A stretch of DNA of 64,000 nt from Pseudomonas mucoides (GTDB taxonomy: Bacteria > Pseudomonadota > Gammaproteobacteria > Pseudomonadales > Pseudomonadaceae): contig NZ_JACOPW010000002.1 of the NCBI RefSeq assembly GCF_015461845.1, positions 372,001-436,000 of the forward strand, in the 5' to 3' direction. The position numbers were made by a program, and so were the translations under genes. Shown here piece after piece: positions 46,155-57,161 of this stretch. Under the pieces are notes generated by a model. It saw only the letters and a program-made list of their open reading frames with translations. It was not told where the DNA came from and did not search any database. Position 1 is the stretch's first letter. Every line of letters begins with the position of its first letter.

Positions 46155-47674
46155 AACTCTGGACCCGTGACAAGGGCCGGTTGACGCTGCTGCTGGGCGT
46201 TACCGCGTTGATTCTGTTGTTGGGGCTAGGCACCCGCGAGTTATGGGGCGCGGAAACACGTTGGGCCAATATCGCGTTGCAGATGCTGCAAAGTGGTGAC
46301 TATTTCGACCCCTACCTCAAAGGTGGGGCCTATTACGACAAACCGCTGCCCTCCTATTGGTTAATCACGGCCTCCGCCTGGTTGACCGGCGGTCTGAACC
46401 ACTGGTCATTGCGCCTCTCCTCGGTGATCGCCGCGTGGCTGAGCGTGTGGCTGGTGTACCTGATCGGCGAACAACTGTTCCGCAAAGGCACCGGTTTGAT
46501 TGCCGGGTGGATGCTGGCGACCACCTTCTATTTTGTCTTTTGGGCACGGGTGGCCACGGCCGACATCCTCACGGTGTGCGGCGTGCTGGCGGCGGTATGG
46601 TGGTATTGGCGCGGACCGGACGACACCCGCGTCGGTCGTTACCTGGTGTTTTTCCTGCTGCTGTCCCTGACCTCGCTGTTCAAAGGCTTGATCGGTTTCA
46701 TCCTGCCGGGTTTGTTGCTGCTGCCGCATCTGGTGCAGGAAGGGCGCTGGAAACGCCACCTCAATCTGCGGCTGTGTGCCGCCCTGCTGATTGCCGGCGT
46801 TTTCTACATGACCCCGTTCATGCTCTCGCATGTTTACGGTGCCCCGACTTATGGCGAAAGTGGCCTGGGCCTGGTGTTGCGCGAGAACGTCGTCCGGTTT
46901 TTCCAGCCGTTCGATAACATCGGCCCGATTTACACCTACCTGCTTTACCTCCCCGTCTACACCTTGCCGTGGGCGCCTTGCTGGCTGTTGGCGTGCTGGG
47001 TCGCGTTGCGCAACTGGCGCAGTGTCGAGCCCAATACCCGCTGGCTGCTCTGGGGCCTGGGGTTGCTGATGTTGTTTTTCACTGCCAGTGGCAGTCGACG
47101 CAGCTACTACGTGCTGCCGCTTGTGCCCTTCGCGCAACTGCTGGGAGCGTGGTGGATCACCCGACGCATGGCTGAACGCAACGTGGTCGGCACGTTGGTC
47201 AGTCGCGGCTTGAAGATCGGCTTCGGAGTGAGTGCCGTCGCACTAATGGCCGTGCTGGGCGTGCTGTATCCCTGGACCAACAGCGGTGGCGGCGTGATGG
47301 ACTTCGGTGACAGGGTCAAGCTCGAGGCCAGCAAACGGGCTCCCTTGAATCACTGGCGCATGGTGATGATCGACGTCGACAACAAAGTGCCCATGTACCT
47401 GCAAACCGGTGGCCCAACGTTTTATTACGTGCAGCAAACCGACGACTTCCCGCGCACCGGCGACACCGCCGCGCTGATGGCCTGGTTGGACCGCACCAGT
47501 GGCCAGCACTGGAATCCGCAACTCACCATTGTTGTCGCGCAGTACCGCAACGGCGATGCGCTGCCGCTGAACTACCTGAGTGCCGACCACCAGGTCATCA
47601 CCACCACGCCCACCAACGGCGAGCGACTGTTTCACGCCCGCGAAGACCGGAGTGTGGCGTTTATTCCTGAGTGA
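46151..47674 (+). CDS. GT39-family membrane glycosyltransferase
   Basis: The 507-residue protein has about eleven membrane segments and the family acidic motif [14 protein letters not shown] near residue 30. [16 protein letters not shown] and [14 protein letters not shown] follow. It belongs to the ArnT/PMT-like superfamily that uses polyprenyl-phosphate sugars. It begins at ATGA overlapping the upstream ArnT paralogue, so the two are co-translated. Acceptor and sugar are unknown; two adjacent transferases of this type suggest a second modification of lipid A or another envelope glycan. Confidence 0.85.
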   Translation: MKLWTRDKGRLTLLLGVTALILLLGLGTRELWGAETRWANIALQMLQSGDYFDPYLKGGAYYDKPLPSYWLITASAWLTGGLNHWSLRLSSVIAAWLSVWLVYLIGEQLFRKGTGLIAGWMLATTFYFVFWARVATADILTVCGVLAAVWWYWRGPDDTRVGRYLVFFLLLSLTSLFKGLIGFILPGLLLLPHLVQEGRWKRHLNLRLCAALLIAGVFYMTPFMLSHVYGAPTYGESGLGLVLRENVVRFFQPFDNIGPIYTYLLYLPVYTLPWAPCWLLACWVALRNWRSVEPNTRWLLWGLGLLMLFFTASGSRRSYYVLPLVPFAQLLGAWWITRRMAERNVVGTLVSRGLKIGFGVSAVALMAVLGVLYPWTNSGGGVMDFGDRVKLEASKRAPLNHWRMVMIDVDNKVPMYLQTGGPTFYYVQQTDDFPRTGDTAALMAWLDRTSGQHWNPQLTIVVAQYRNGDALPLNYLSADHQVITTTPTNGERLFHAREDRSVAFIPE

Positions 47675-47758
47675 TCCACAACAAAAAATTCAACCACCGG
47701 GCCGCGCTTCCCGGCGTGCCTTTGAGAGCGGTACTATCCTTTCGCCACTATTTACACC

Positions 47759-47826
47759 TCAGCGGCTGCCCGCCGGTTGCTCACAACAAGGTGCGCGAAA
47801 CGAATTTCTGCCGGGCAAGCCGCTGA
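47759..47826. other. Large stem-loop in the 320-bp gap before the iron transporter
   Basis: TCAGCGGCT-GCCCG (47759-47772) pairs with CGGGC-A-AGCCGCTGA (47812-47826), a 14-bp stem with one bulged A and a 39-nt loop. It lies 85 bp after the GT39 stop. It may be a terminator without T-run or part of a transcript of its own. Nothing else in 47675-47994 looks like a gene. Confidence 0.4.
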
Positions 47827-47920
47827 GGGCTGCTAATCTGAATGAAAATGACATGTATTAACGGTTTCTTTGACGTTTTTTTCTCATTTTACGTTCTACA
47901 TTCCCTGCCATTCAAAACAT

Positions 47921-47939
47921 GCAAATGATTCGCATTGAT
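47921..47939. promoter_or_regulatory. Candidate Fur box upstream of the iron ABC operon
   Basis: The 19-bp site GCAAATGATTCGCATTGAT matches the classic Fur consensus at 11 positions, including the core AATGAT and CATT, and lies 56 bp before the binding-protein start. A possible -35 TTGACG is at 47870, without a clear -10. Iron repression by Fur is inferred. Confidence 0.45.
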
Positions 47940-47994
47940 TGGCTAGCGAATCGCCGTGCATGACCACTAAGAAAGAACAGGAGCTGCCCCCGGA

Positions 47995-49008
47995 ATGACG
48001 CCCTCTTTCCCTGCGTTTTTCAAAACCGCACTGCTGACCACCGCTCTGATCAGCGCCGGGCACGTGTATGCCGCTGAGACCGACGGCATCGTGGTCTACA
48101 ACGCTCAACACGAAAGCCTGACCAAAGCCTGGGTCGAGGGCTTCACCAAGGAAACCGGGATCAAAGTCACCATACGTAACGGCGACGACACCGAGATGGG
48201 CAATCAGCTCGTTCAGGAAGGCGCCGCTTCTCCGGCCGACGTGTTCCTGACCGAGAACTCCCCGGCCATGGTGCTGGTGGACAACGCGGCCCTGTTTGCA
48301 CCGGTCGCGCCGACCACGCTGGAACAAGTCGATGCGGCTTATCGTCCGGCGCATGGCAAATGGGTCGGAATCGCTGCGCGCTCCACGGTATTCGTCTACA
48401 ACCCGAGCAAATTACCTGCAGCCGATCTGCCGAAATCGCTGATGGACCTCGCCGGGCCCAACTGGAAAGGCCGTTGGGGCGCCTCGCCTGCCGGTGCCGA
48501 TTTCCAGGCCATCGTCGCCGCCGTGCTGGAACTCAAGGGCGAAGCCGCCACCCTTGAGTGGCTCAAGGGAATGAAAGCCAACTACACCGCCTATCGTGGC
48601 AACAGCGCCGTGCTCAAGGCCGTCAACGCCGGCCAGGTCGACAGCGGTGTGATTTATCACTACTACAGCTTCGGCGATCAGGCCAAGACCGGTGAAAACA
48701 GCAAGAACACCGCCCTCTTCTACTTCAAGCATAAAGATCCGGGTGCCTTTGTCAGCGTCTCCGGTGGCGGCGTCCTGGCCTCCAGCAAACACAAAGAAGA
48801 AGCACAGGCACTGCTGAAGTGGATCACTGGCAAGGAAGGCCAGAAAGTCCTCGAAACCGGCAAATCGTTCGAATACGCCGTGGGCAAGAACGCACCGTCC
48901 AATCCTAAACTGGTGCCTTTGCAGCAGCTCGATGCGCCAGCAGTCGATGCCTCAAAACTCGACAGCAAAAAAGCCGTGGAGTTGATGACTCAGGCGGGAC
49001 TGCTCTAA
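47995..49008 (+). CDS. Fe(III) ABC transporter periplasmic binding protein (FbpA/FutA-like)
   Basis: The 337-residue protein has a signal peptide (cleaved after VYA, about residue 24) and then IVVYNAQHESLTKAWVEGFT. The iron-binding tyrosines of the FbpA family are visible in VIYHYYSFGDQ, and DVFLTENSPAMVLVD fits the anion-binding region. It binds ferric iron, usually with carbonate or citrate, and delivers it to the permease encoded next. A candidate Fur box lies just upstream. The three iron genes are contiguous. Confidence 0.9.
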   Translation: MTPSFPAFFKTALLTTALISAGHVYAAETDGIVVYNAQHESLTKAWVEGFTKETGIKVTIRNGDDTEMGNQLVQEGAASPADVFLTENSPAMVLVDNAALFAPVAPTTLEQVDAAYRPAHGKWVGIAARSTVFVYNPSKLPAADLPKSLMDLAGPNWKGRWGASPAGADFQAIVAAVLELKGEAATLEWLKGMKANYTAYRGNSAVLKAVNAGQVDSGVIYHYYSFGDQAKTGENSKNTALFYFKHKDPGAFVSVSGGGVLASSKHKEEAQALLKWITGKEGQKVLETGKSFEYAVGKNAPSNPKLVPLQQLDAPAVDASKLDSKKAVELMTQAGLL

Positions 49009-50610
49009 TTGATTCCTGAAACCCTCCCAGGGGCTATCGCCACGGCGATGCCCTCGAACTTGCGACGACGCTCCCGTGGCGTCTTCACAGGTCGCGGCGG
49101 CGTGTGGGTGATCGGTTTGTCCGTACTGATCTCCCTCCTGTCGCTGCTGCCGATTGCCTTCGTCATCGGCGTGTCGATTCAAACGGGCTGGGCGGCCATC
49201 GTGCCGCTGGTCTTCCGGCCTCGCGTCGCTGAACTGCTGATCAACACCGTGTTGCTGGTGGTGATCACCATTCCGTTGTGCGTGATGCTGGGCCTGGCGC
49301 TGGCCTGGCTGACAGAGCGCACCAATCTGCCGGGCCGACGCACATGGTCACTGCTGGCCACCGCCCCGCTGGCGGTGCCGGCCTTTGTCCACAGCTATGC
49401 GTGGGTGAGCCTGGTGCCACCGATTCACGGGTTGTTTGCCGGCGTGCTGGTCTCGGTCATCGCCTACTTCCCGTTTCTGTACCTGCCGATTGCCGCCACC
49501 CTGCGCCGGCTCGATCCAGCCATCGAAGACGTCGGCGAATCGTTGGGACTCAAACCGTGGGCGGTGTTCTTTCGGTTGGTGCTGCCACAGCTGCGCCTGG
49601 CCATTTGCGGCGGCGCGTTGTTGGTGGGCCTGCATTTGCTCGCCGAATATGGCCTGTACGCGATGATCCGCTTCGACACCTTCACCACGGCAATTTTCGA
49701 CCAGTTCAAGTCCACCTTCAACGGCCCTGCCGCCAACATGCTGGCCAGTGTGCTGGCCCTGTGTTGCCTGGCGATGCTCACCGCCGAATCCGCTGCTCGC
49801 GGCACGGCGCGTTATGCCCGGGTCGGCTCAGGAAGCGCACGCTCTCAGCGGACTGTACGTCTGGGCTCACGGGATATCGCGCTCGGCCTGCTCCTGCAAG
49901 GCATCACCTGCGCACTGGCGCTGGGCGTGCCATTGATCACGCTGGGCAAGTGGCTGATTGCGGGGGGCACGCAAGTCTGGCAACTGGACGATCTGCTGCC
50001 GGCGCTGCAACAGACGTTGCTGTTAGGCGCTGCGGGCGCGGCCCTCACTACCTGCGCCGCGATCCCGATTGCCTGGCTGTCGATTCGCGCGCCGGGTCGA
50101 CTGCAACGGGTGCTGGAAAGCTGCAACTACATCACCAGCTCGTTGCCGGGGATTGTCGTGGCGTTGGCCCTGGTCACGTTCACCATCCACTTTGCCCGGC
50201 CGATTTACCAGACCACGATCACCGTGTTGCTGGCGTATCTGCTGATGTTCTTGCCCCGGGCCCTGGTGAGTCTAAGGGCCGGTATTGCCCAGGCACCAGT
50301 GGAGCTGGAAAACATCGCGCGCAGCCTCGGCCGCTCGCCGGGGCGGGCCTTGTGGCTGATTACCCTGCGCCTGGCCGCGCCGGGGGCCGCCGCTGGCGCT
50401 GCGCTGGTGTTTCTGGCGATCACCAACGAACTCACCGCCACCCTGCTGCTGGCGCCCAATGGTACGCGCACCCTGGCCACCGGCTTCTGGGCCATGACCA
50501 GCGAAATCGACTATGCCGCCGCTGCACCCTATGCCCTGTTGATGATCCTGCTGTCGCTTCCGCTGACCGGACTTCTTTATCACCAATCCAAACGAACGGC
50601 TGGCCGATGA
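49009..50610 (+). CDS. Fe(III) ABC transporter permease (FbpB-like, double domain)
   Basis: The 533-residue protein has two fused permease halves, about twelve membrane segments, each with an EAA-like loop ([22 protein letters not shown] near residue 175 and [20 protein letters not shown] near residue 430). This is the size and layout of FbpB/HitB/SfuB. I give the TTG directly after the previous stop as the start; the ATG at 49048 (residue 14 of this frame) is an equally plausible start. The last codons overlap the ATPase gene by 4 bp. Confidence 0.88.
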   Translation: MIPETLPGAIATAMPSNLRRRSRGVFTGRGGVWVIGLSVLISLLSLLPIAFVIGVSIQTGWAAIVPLVFRPRVAELLINTVLLVVITIPLCVMLGLALAWLTERTNLPGRRTWSLLATAPLAVPAFVHSYAWVSLVPPIHGLFAGVLVSVIAYFPFLYLPIAATLRRLDPAIEDVGESLGLKPWAVFFRLVLPQLRLAICGGALLVGLHLLAEYGLYAMIRFDTFTTAIFDQFKSTFNGPAANMLASVLALCCLAMLTAESAARGTARYARVGSGSARSQRTVRLGSRDIALGLLLQGITCALALGVPLITLGKWLIAGGTQVWQLDDLLPALQQTLLLGAAGAALTTCAAIPIAWLSIRAPGRLQRVLESCNYITSSLPGIVVALALVTFTIHFARPIYQTTITVLLAYLLMFLPRALVSLRAGIAQAPVELENIARSLGRSPGRALWLITLRLAAPGAAAGAALVFLAITNELTATLLLAPNGTRTLATGFWAMTSEIDYAAAAPYALLMILLSLPLTGLLYHQSKRTAGR

Positions 50611-51677
50611 ACGCTCTTGAACTGCATGCCATTTCCAAGTCTTACGGCGACCATCAGGCGCTGGAAAACATCAACCTGTCGGTACCCGCCGGCAGTCGGA
50701 CGGTGATTGTCGGACCGTCCGGTTCAGGCAAGACCACCCTGTTGCGGATGATCGCCGGTTTCGAATTCCCGGACACCGGCCGGCTCTCACTCAACGGCCA
50801 GACACTCGTCGACGAGACCCACGAGGTGCCGGCGCATCAGCGTTTGATTGGTTACGTGCCCCAGGACGGCGCCCTGTTCCCGCACATGACCGTGGCCGCC
50901 AATATCGGTTTCGGGCTTGCGAGCAAGGGCAGCGAAAAAAACGAGCGTATCGCCGAGCTGATGGACAGCGTGTCTCTGGACGCGAACATGGCCAATCGTT
51001 GGCCCCATGAACTCTCCGGCGGCCAGCAACAGCGTGTAGCGCTGGCACGGGCATTGGCGCAACAGCCGCGCCTGATGCTGCTGGACGAGCCGTTTTCCGC
51101 CCTCGATACCGGCCTGCGCGGCGCCATGCGCAAAATGGTCGCCCGGCTGCTGTCCGATGCCGGCGTCACCACCATTCTGGTCACCCATGACCAAAGCGAA
51201 GCGCTGTCGTTTGCCGATCAACTGGCAGTGATGCGCGACGGTCGGCTGGTGCAATCCGGCCATCCCCTGGATCTTTACCGCTACCCCAACGACGAACAGA
51301 CCGCGCTGTTTCTCGGGGATGCAGTGGTCATGCCGGCTCGCATCGAAGCCGGCTGGGCCCATTGCGACCTCGGCCGGATTCCGGTGAACAACCATCGCAA
51401 CAACAGTGCCGCACAGATCATGCTACGTCCCGAACAACTGCAACTGGTCAGCGCCCAGCCCAGTCCCACCGAGGCTACCGGCTGCCGCGCGGTGGTCACC
51501 GACCGGGATTTCAGCGGCAATACCTGCACATTGACCGTCGAGCTGGAAGCCCCGACTGCCGGCGAACTGACAGGACGGTCATTAACGGTTCGCAGCTCAG
51601 GCATGTATGCGCCCCCTGCCGGCAGCGCGGTTCACGTCTCGACCATCGGCCATGCCCACGTGTTCAGCGACGTTTGA
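50607..51677 (+). CDS. Fe(III) ABC transporter ATP-binding protein (FbpC-like)
   Basis: The 356-residue ATPase has Walker [14 protein letters not shown] (about residue 37), signature [15 protein letters not shown], Walker [13 protein letters not shown], and H-loop [13 protein letters not shown]-terminal regulatory/OB-like extension (about 240-356) is present as in FbpC/PotA-type ATPases. The ATG overlaps the permease stop. It completes the ferric transporter. It is convergent with the tyrosine-recombinase gene 10 bp downstream. Confidence 0.92.
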   Translation: MNALELHAISKSYGDHQALENINLSVPAGSRTVIVGPSGSGKTTLLRMIAGFEFPDTGRLSLNGQTLVDETHEVPAHQRLIGYVPQDGALFPHMTVAANIGFGLASKGSEKNERIAELMDSVSLDANMANRWPHELSGGQQQRVALARALAQQPRLMLLDEPFSALDTGLRGAMRKMVARLLSDAGVTTILVTHDQSEALSFADQLAVMRDGRLVQSGHPLDLYRYPNDEQTALFLGDAVVMPARIEAGWAHCDLGRIPVNNHRNNSAAQIMLRPEQLQLVSAQPSPTEATGCRAVVTDRDFSGNTCTLTVELEAPTAGELTGRSLTVRSSGMYAPPAGSAVHVSTIGHAHVFSDV

Positions 51678-51687
51678 CAGCGATGCG

Positions 51688-52680
51688 TCAAAGATCAAAG
51701 CGATCCACTGCGCGGCGCCGCTCGTTGTCGTCGCGTACATCGTAATTGGCGGTGGTCTGGATGTTGCTGTGATGCGCGAGTTTCTGCGCGATCGATAAAT
51801 CGTGCTCTTCAATCACGCGGGTGATGAATGAACGGCGAAAATCATGCGGCATGATCTTGACTCCGACTTCGGCACCGCGCTGGCGCGCGATGTAATAGAT
51901 CGCATGTTTGGTCACGCGCTCACGGGTGATATGGCTGCCACGGCGAATGCGGTTGAACAGAAACGGGTCATCCACCTCGCCTTCCTTGAGCTGTGATCGA
52001 CGGAACTCGAGCCAGGCTTCCAGCCTGGCGAAGGCCCAGGCCGGCGCGTACTTGATCAATTGCTTGTTGCCCTTGGCCGTCACCCGCAGGCTGCGCTCGG
52101 CAAAATCGACCTGCGACAGGTCAAGGTTTACCGATTCGGACTTGCGCATCCCCGAACCGTACAAAATCCCGATGATCGCCGCGTCCCGCAACCCTTGTGG
52201 GCGTGGATCGGCGGCACACACCGCCATCAACTCCTGGATCAGCGTGCGCCGCAAGTTGCGCCCTTGCGACAATCGGGTGCCGGCAATGCCTTTGACCGAG
52301 CGCATTTTCAGCAGGTGTTCCTGGCTGATCAGGCTCATGCGCCACGCCTCATTCATTACCCCGCGGATCGCGTTCACATACAACGAAGATGTGTTGGGCG
52401 CATAGCCGTCTTCGCGCAACGCCGCGACCAGCGCAATGGCATCTTCTGGCTGCAGCTGATGCCAGGGAATTTCCTCGATGTTCATGTCTTCGAAGCCCAA
52501 CCGGTCGGCGGCATCCTGCAATACATAACGCATGGTCAGCTGACTGGAGGGCGCGAGCCGGGCCAGGTAGACCGTCAACGGGTTGGTCTTTGAAGCAACA
52601 GGATGGGTAACAGGTAAGTCAGTCAAACGAAACGGCCTTGAGTTAAAACACTGCAGTAAAACAACTAAGGATTGAAACAT
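51688..52680 (-). CDS. Solitary tyrosine recombinase/integrase
   Basis: The 330-residue protein has an N-terminal SAM-like core-binding domain (about 30-130) and a C-terminal catalytic domain. The catalytic residues are visible: Arg in LYGSGMRKSESVNL, His-x-x-Arg in MPHDFRRSFITR, His in LAHHSNIQTT, and the nucleophile Tyr in ANYDVRDD. XerC/phage-type enzymes of this fold carry out site-specific recombination. No att repeat, excisionase or phage gene is visible nearby. The first ATG has a ribosome-like GAGGA only directly adjacent, so a TTG at 52626 may be the real start. Confidence 0.88.
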   Translation of the reverse strand: MFQSLVVLLQCFNSRPFRLTDLPVTHPVASKTNPLTVYLARLAPSSQLTMRYVLQDAADRLGFEDMNIEEIPWHQLQPEDAIALVAALREDGYAPNTSSLYVNAIRGVMNEAWRMSLISQEHLLKMRSVKGIAGTRLSQGRNLRRTLIQELMAVCAADPRPQGLRDAAIIGILYGSGMRKSESVNLDLSQVDFAERSLRVTAKGNKQLIKYAPAWAFARLEAWLEFRRSQLKEGEVDDPFLFNRIRRGSHITRERVTKHAIYYIARQRGAEVGVKIMPHDFRRSFITRVIEEHDLSIAQKLAHHSNIQTTANYDVRDDNERRRAVDRFDL

Positions 52681-53011
52681 TCCTCATCTAAAGCGGAGAC
52701 TTCCGTAGGACTTTTCTTCTGAAAACCACGATGAACGGCAGGAGTCTGAACAGTGCCTGTATGACGCTCAGATAAATGATTTGCCGACCGGGTTTTCATG
52801 TTCCTTTCACGAAATTGCGCATACCCTCAATGAGCTGCGACTGTCCCCCACAGGCCTCCAACGTGCCGACCGGAACAGAAAAAGTCAATTGATGCGATTT
52901 GTCACACTTTCGGTGTAACCAATTGAAGCAGCTTATTTTTTATCGACTACGCTTGCCTTGGATCCAACACATCCAGTATCAATGTTCGTCCAATTCCAGC
53001 CCGAGGTGCCC
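52681..53011 (+). promoter_or_regulatory. Upstream region of the arn operon with inverted repeat
   Basis: The 331-bp gap carries TCAATTG (52885-52891) and its complement CAATTGA (52920-52926), enclosing ACAC...GTGT, so a dyad of about 42 bp. A -35-like TTGAAG (52923) with a -10-like TACGCT (52948) overlaps it, with loose spacing of 19 bp. No clear PmrA (CTTAA repeat) or PhoP (GTTTA repeat) box was found by eye. Confidence 0.35.
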
Positions 53012-54160
53012 ATGAGTCAGGCGTTTCTCCCCTTTTCCCGCCCAAGTATCGGCGATGAAGAAATTGCAGCCGTCGAGCAAGTATTGCGCTCCGGCTGGAT
53101 CACCACCGGGCCAAAAAATCAACAATTGGAAGAGCAGTTCGCCAACTATGTCGGATGCCGCCACGCCGTTGCACTTTCCTCGGCCACCGGTGGCATGCAC
53201 ATCACCTTGCTGGCCTTGGGCATCGGGCCGGGCGATGAAGTCATTACCCCGTCCCAGACATGGGTGTCCACCGCCAACATGATCTGCCTGCTGGGCGCGA
53301 CGCCGGTGTTCGTCGACGTCGACCGCGACACCCTGATGAGCGATCTGGACAGCATCGAGGCCGCCATCACCCCACGCACCAAAGCCATCATTCCGGTGCA
53401 CTACGCGGGCGCTGCCTTCGATCTCGACCCGCTGTATGCGCTGGCTGACAAACACGGCATTCCTGTCATCGAAGACGCCGCCCACGCCGCGGGTACCTTC
53501 TACAAAGGTCGTCATGTCGGTTCCAAGGGCACGGCGATCTTCTCGTTTCACGCCATCAAGAACATGACCTGCGCTGAAGGCGCGATGTTTGTCAGCGACG
53601 ATGAAGCCCTGGCCAATCGGGTGCGCATGCTCAAGTTTCACGGCCTCGGCGTCGACGCCTATGACCGCCTGACTGGCGGCCGCAAACCGCAGGCGCAAGT
53701 GATTGAACCGGGTTTCAAATACAACCTGGCCGACATCAATGCTGCCATCGCCCTGGTGCAACTGGAGCGACTTGAAGAAATCAACGCTAAACGCACCCAG
53801 CTGGCACAAACGTACTTGCATCGCCTGGAAGGCTGCGCCGTGCAACCGCTGGCGATACCGACTTACCCGCAACAACACGCCTGGCACCTGTTTATCCTGC
53901 GCATCGACGCCGAGCGTTGCGGCCTGGACCGTGAAGCGTTCATGAAGGGCTTACAGGAGCAGAACATCGGCACTGGCATCCACTTTATCGCCACCCATTT
54001 GCACACGTATTATCGTCAGCGGTTCCCGAACATTTACTTGCCTGACACCGAATGGAATTCGGCCCGACTGTGTTCGATTCCCTTGTTCCCCGACATGACC
54101 TGCGATGATGTCAATCGTGTGGTCGATGCCATTGAAAACGTTATGGACAGATCTCAGTGA
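53012..54160 (+). CDS. arnB: UDP-4-amino-4-deoxy-L-arabinose-oxoglutarate aminotransferase
   Basis: This is a 382-residue DegT/ArnB aminotransferase. The PLP-binding lysine is in [17 protein letters not shown] (about residue 188), with [11 protein letters not shown] (PLP-ring Asp) and HIGTG-type C-terminal [19 protein letters not shown]. It converts UDP-4-keto-pentose to UDP-L-Ara4N using glutamate. The ATG at 53012 follows GAGGTGCCC; the longer frame upstream is leader. It is the first gene of the arn operon, overlapping arnC by 4 bp. Confidence 0.95.
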   Translation: MSQAFLPFSRPSIGDEEIAAVEQVLRSGWITTGPKNQQLEEQFANYVGCRHAVALSSATGGMHITLLALGIGPGDEVITPSQTWVSTANMICLLGATPVFVDVDRDTLMSDLDSIEAAITPRTKAIIPVHYAGAAFDLDPLYALADKHGIPVIEDAAHAAGTFYKGRHVGSKGTAIFSFHAIKNMTCAEGAMFVSDDEALANRVRMLKFHGLGVDAYDRLTGGRKPQAQVIEPGFKYNLADINAAIALVQLERLEEINAKRTQLAQTYLHRLEGCAVQPLAIPTYPQQHAWHLFILRIDAERCGLDREAFMKGLQEQNIGTGIHFIATHLHTYYRQRFPNIYLPDTEWNSARLCSIPLFPDMTCDDVNRVVDAIENVMDRSQ

Positions 54161-55173
54161 AACCTTACCCAATCCGTTGCGTGTCGGTTGTTATCCCGGT
54201 CTACAACGAGCAAGACAGTCTGCCCGAGTTGCTGCGGCGTACCGAAGCGGCCTGTGCGCAGCTGCACCATGAATACGAAATAGTGCTGGTGGATGACGGC
54301 AGTCGCGACAACTCGGCGCAAATCCTCGAAGAGGCTGCCAGTCGCGAAAGCAGCCCGGTGGTCGCGGTCATTCTCAACCGCAACTATGGTCAGCATGCGG
54401 CAATCATGGCCGGTTTCGAACACTGCAAAGGTGATGTCGTCATCACGCTCGATGCCGACCTGCAAAACCCGCCTGAAGAAATTCCGCGACTGGTGGCCCA
54501 GGCCGAACTCGGTTATGACGTGGTCGCCACCGTGCGCAACAACCGTCAGGACTCGGCCCTGCGTCGCTGGCCGTCGAAACTGATCAACATGGCCGTGCAG
54601 CGCTCGACCGGCGTTGCCATGAGCGATTACGGCTGCATGTTGCGTGCTTATCGCCGGACCATCGTCGACGCGATGCTGGCCTGCCGAGAACGCAGCACCT
54701 TCATCCCGATCCTGGCCAACAGTTTTGCCCGGCACACCACGGAAATCCTGGTGATGCACGCCGAGCGCGAACACGGTGAATCCAAGTACAGCCCCATGCG
54801 CCTGGTCAACCTGATGTTCGACCTGATCACCTGCATGACCACCACGCCGTTGCGCCTGCTGAGCATCGTCGGTTTCGCCATGGCCGGCCTGGGTGTGCTG
54901 TTCGCCATGACCTTGATCTTCTTGCGCCTGGTGTTCGGCGCCGAATGGGCCGGGGACGGTTCGTTCGTGCTGTTCGCCGTGCTCTTCGTCTTCACCGGCG
55001 GGCAATTCATCGGCATGGGCCTGCTGGGCGAGTACCTGGGACGCATGTACAGCGACGTCCGCGCCCGCCCGCGCTTCTTTGTCGAAAAAGTCTTGCGTAG
55101 CCAACCCGCCGCACCCGCTCCCGTTGTCACCGTTGACGGCCTCACTTCCACTTCAGATCAGGTTCTCTCATGA
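54157..55173 (+). CDS. arnC: Undecaprenyl-phosphate 4-deoxy-4-formamido-L-arabinose transferase
   Basis: The 338-residue GT2 protein has the N-terminal glycosyltransferase domain ([44 protein letters not shown]) and two C-terminal membrane segments (about 235-257 and 268-290). It transfers L-Ara4FN from UDP to undecaprenyl phosphate at the inner-membrane cytosolic face. It begins with GTG overlapping the arnB stop (GTGA) and itself overlaps arnA by 4 bp. Confidence 0.94.
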   Translation: MKPYPIRCVSVVIPVYNEQDSLPELLRRTEAACAQLHHEYEIVLVDDGSRDNSAQILEEAASRESSPVVAVILNRNYGQHAAIMAGFEHCKGDVVITLDADLQNPPEEIPRLVAQAELGYDVVATVRNNRQDSALRRWPSKLINMAVQRSTGVAMSDYGCMLRAYRRTIVDAMLACRERSTFIPILANSFARHTTEILVMHAEREHGESKYSPMRLVNLMFDLITCMTTTPLRLLSIVGFAMAGLGVLFAMTLIFLRLVFGAEWAGDGSFVLFAVLFVFTGGQFIGMGLLGEYLGRMYSDVRARPRFFVEKVLRSQPAAPAPVVTVDGLTSTSDQVLS

Positions 55174-57161
55174 GCGCAAAAGCTGTTGTCTTCGCCTACC
55201 ACGATATTGGCTGTGCCGGTATCGAATCCCTGCTCGCGTCCGGCTTTGAAATTGCCGCCGTGTTCACTCATGCCGATGACCCGAAAGAAAACGCGTTCTA
55301 CGGTTCCGTTGCGCAATTGTGTGCCCAAAAAGGCATCCCGGTGCATGCCCCTGAAGATGCCAACCATCCGCTGTGGATCGAGCGCATCGCCAAACTCAAC
55401 CCGGATTACCTCTTCTCGTTCTACTACCGCAACCTGTTGACCGAGCCACTGCTGGCCACCGCCCGCAAAGGCGCCTTCAACCTGCACGGTTCGCTGCTGC
55501 CACGCTACCGCGGCCGCGCCCCGGCCAACTGGGTGCTGGTGAACGGTGAAACCGAAACCGGCGTGACCCTGCACCGCATGGTCAAGCGCGCCGATGCCGG
55601 CGCGATCATCGCTCAGCAAAAGGTTGCCATTGAACGCAGCGACACCGCGCTGACCCTGCACGGCAAATTGCGTGTGGCCGCGGCCGACCTGTTGCGCGAC
55701 ACCCTGCCTGCCCTGTTGCAAGGCAAAGTCACCGAAACGGCTCAGGACGAGTCCAAAGCCACGGTGTTCGGTCGCCGCACCGCCGCCGACGGCAAACTGT
55801 TCTGGAAGAAACCCGCTGAAGAACTGTTCAACCTGGTCCGTGCGGTTACCCAGCCGTACCCGGGCGCGTTCTGCGACGTGGGCGAGCACAAGCTGATTGT
55901 CTGGAGCGCCGAAGTGGCCAAGGGCAATGAAGGTCAGGCGCCGGGCCGTGTGATCAGCGTCGATCCACTGCGTATCGCCTGCGGCGAAGACTCGCTGGTG
56001 ATCACCGCCGGTCAGCGCAATGACAACGGCCTGTACCTGAGCGGCCCGCAACTGGCCAACGAATTGGGCCTGGTCGACGGCTCCGTCCTGCGCGGCGCGG
56101 AATCCGGGCGCAAGCCACGTCGCACCCGCGTGCTGATCCTCGGCGTCAACGGCTTCATCGGCAACCACCTGTCCGAGCGCCTGCTGCGCGATGACCAGTA
56201 CGAAGTTTATGGCCTGGACATCGGTTCGGACGCCATCGACCGCCTGCGCAGCCACCCGAACTTCCACTTCGTCGAAGGCGATATCAGCATTCACTCCGAG
56301 TGGATCGAGTATCACATCAAGAAGTGCGACGTGATCCTGCCGCTGGTCGCGATTGCCACCCCGATCGAATACACCCGCAACCCGCTGCGCGTGTTCGAAC
56401 TGGACTTCGAAGAGAACCTGAAGCTGGTTCGCTACTGCGTCAAATACAACAAGCGCGTGATCTTCCCGTCGACTTCCGAAGTCTATGGCATGTGCCAGGA
56501 CAACAACTTCGACGAAGACACTTCCAACCTCATCGTTGGCCCGATCAACAAGCAACGCTGGATCTACTCGGTCTCCAAACAGTTGCTCGACCGTGTCATC
56601 TGGGCCTACGGCCAGAAAGGCCTGAATTTCACCCTGTTCCGCCCTTTCAACTGGATGGGCCCACGTCTGGACCGTCTGGACTCGGCACGTATCGGCAGCT
56701 CCCGCGCCATTACCCAGCTGATCCTGAACCTCGTGGAAGGCACGCCGATTCGCCTGTTCGATGGCGGCGAGCAAAAGCGTTGCTTCACTGACATCGCGGA
56801 CGGCGTAGAAGCCCTGGCGCGGATCATCGACAACGAAAACGACGCCTGCAACGGTCAGATCATCAACATCGGCAACCCTGAGAACGAAGCGAGCATTCGC
56901 CAGCTGGGCGAAGAACTGCTGCGCCAATTCGAAGCTCACCCGCTGCGCGACAACTTCCCACCGTTCGCCGGTTTCCGCGACGTAGAAAGCAAAGCCTTCT
57001 ACGGCACCGGCTACCAGGACGTGTCCCATCGCAAACCAAGCATCGCCAACGCCAAACGTCTGCTGGACTGGACGCCAACCGTGGAGATGAGCGAGACCAT
57101 CGGCAACACCCTGGATTTCTTCCTGCGTGAAGCCATGCTCGAAATCGCGGACAAGCGCTAA
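55170..57161 (+). CDS. arnA: Bifunctional UDP-L-Ara4N formyltransferase/UDP-glucuronate decarboxylase
   Basis: The 663-residue fusion has two parts. Residues 1-300 are the 10-formyl-tetrahydrofolate transferase ([20 protein letters not shown], catalytic His about residue 106). Residues about 315-663 are the NAD-dependent decarboxylase ([34 protein letters not shown]). It oxidatively decarboxylates UDP-glucuronate and, separately, formylates UDP-L-Ara4N. The two-domain layout matches E. coli ArnA in length. The ATG overlaps arnC's end and arnD starts at its last base. Confidence 0.95.
   Translation: MSAKAVVFAYHDIGCAGIESLLASGFEIAAVFTHADDPKENAFYGSVAQLCAQKGIPVHAPEDANHPLWIERIAKLNPDYLFSFYYRNLLTEPLLATARKGAFNLHGSLLPRYRGRAPANWVLVNGETETGVTLHRMVKRADAGAIIAQQKVAIERSDTALTLHGKLRVAAADLLRDTLPALLQGKVTETAQDESKATVFGRRTAADGKLFWKKPAEELFNLVRAVTQPYPGAFCDVGEHKLIVWSAEVAKGNEGQAPGRVISVDPLRIACGEDSLVITAGQRNDNGLYLSGPQLANELGLVDGSVLRGAESGRKPRRTRVLILGVNGFIGNHLSERLLRDDQYEVYGLDIGSDAIDRLRSHPNFHFVEGDISIHSEWIEYHIKKCDVILPLVAIATPIEYTRNPLRVFELDFEENLKLVRYCVKYNKRVIFPSTSEVYGMCQDNNFDEDTSNLIVGPINKQRWIYSVSKQLLDRVIWAYGQKGLNFTLFRPFNWMGPRLDRLDSARIGSSRAITQLILNLVEGTPIRLFDGGEQKRCFTDIADGVEALARIIDNENDACNGQIINIGNPENEASIRQLGEELLRQFEAHPLRDNFPPFAGFRDVESKAFYGTGYQDVSHRKPSIANAKRLLDWTPTVEMSETIGNTLDFFLREAMLEIADKR

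Noticed and set aside
51678..53011. Prophage or integrative element at the tyrosine recombinase
   Set aside because: Flanking genes are an iron transporter and the arn operon, with no phage, conjugation or cargo genes and no tRNA target or repeat seen.
55158..57029. Long open frame antisense to arnA
   Set aside because: Shadow of arnA; no recognisable domain, while arnA has both catalytic domains.
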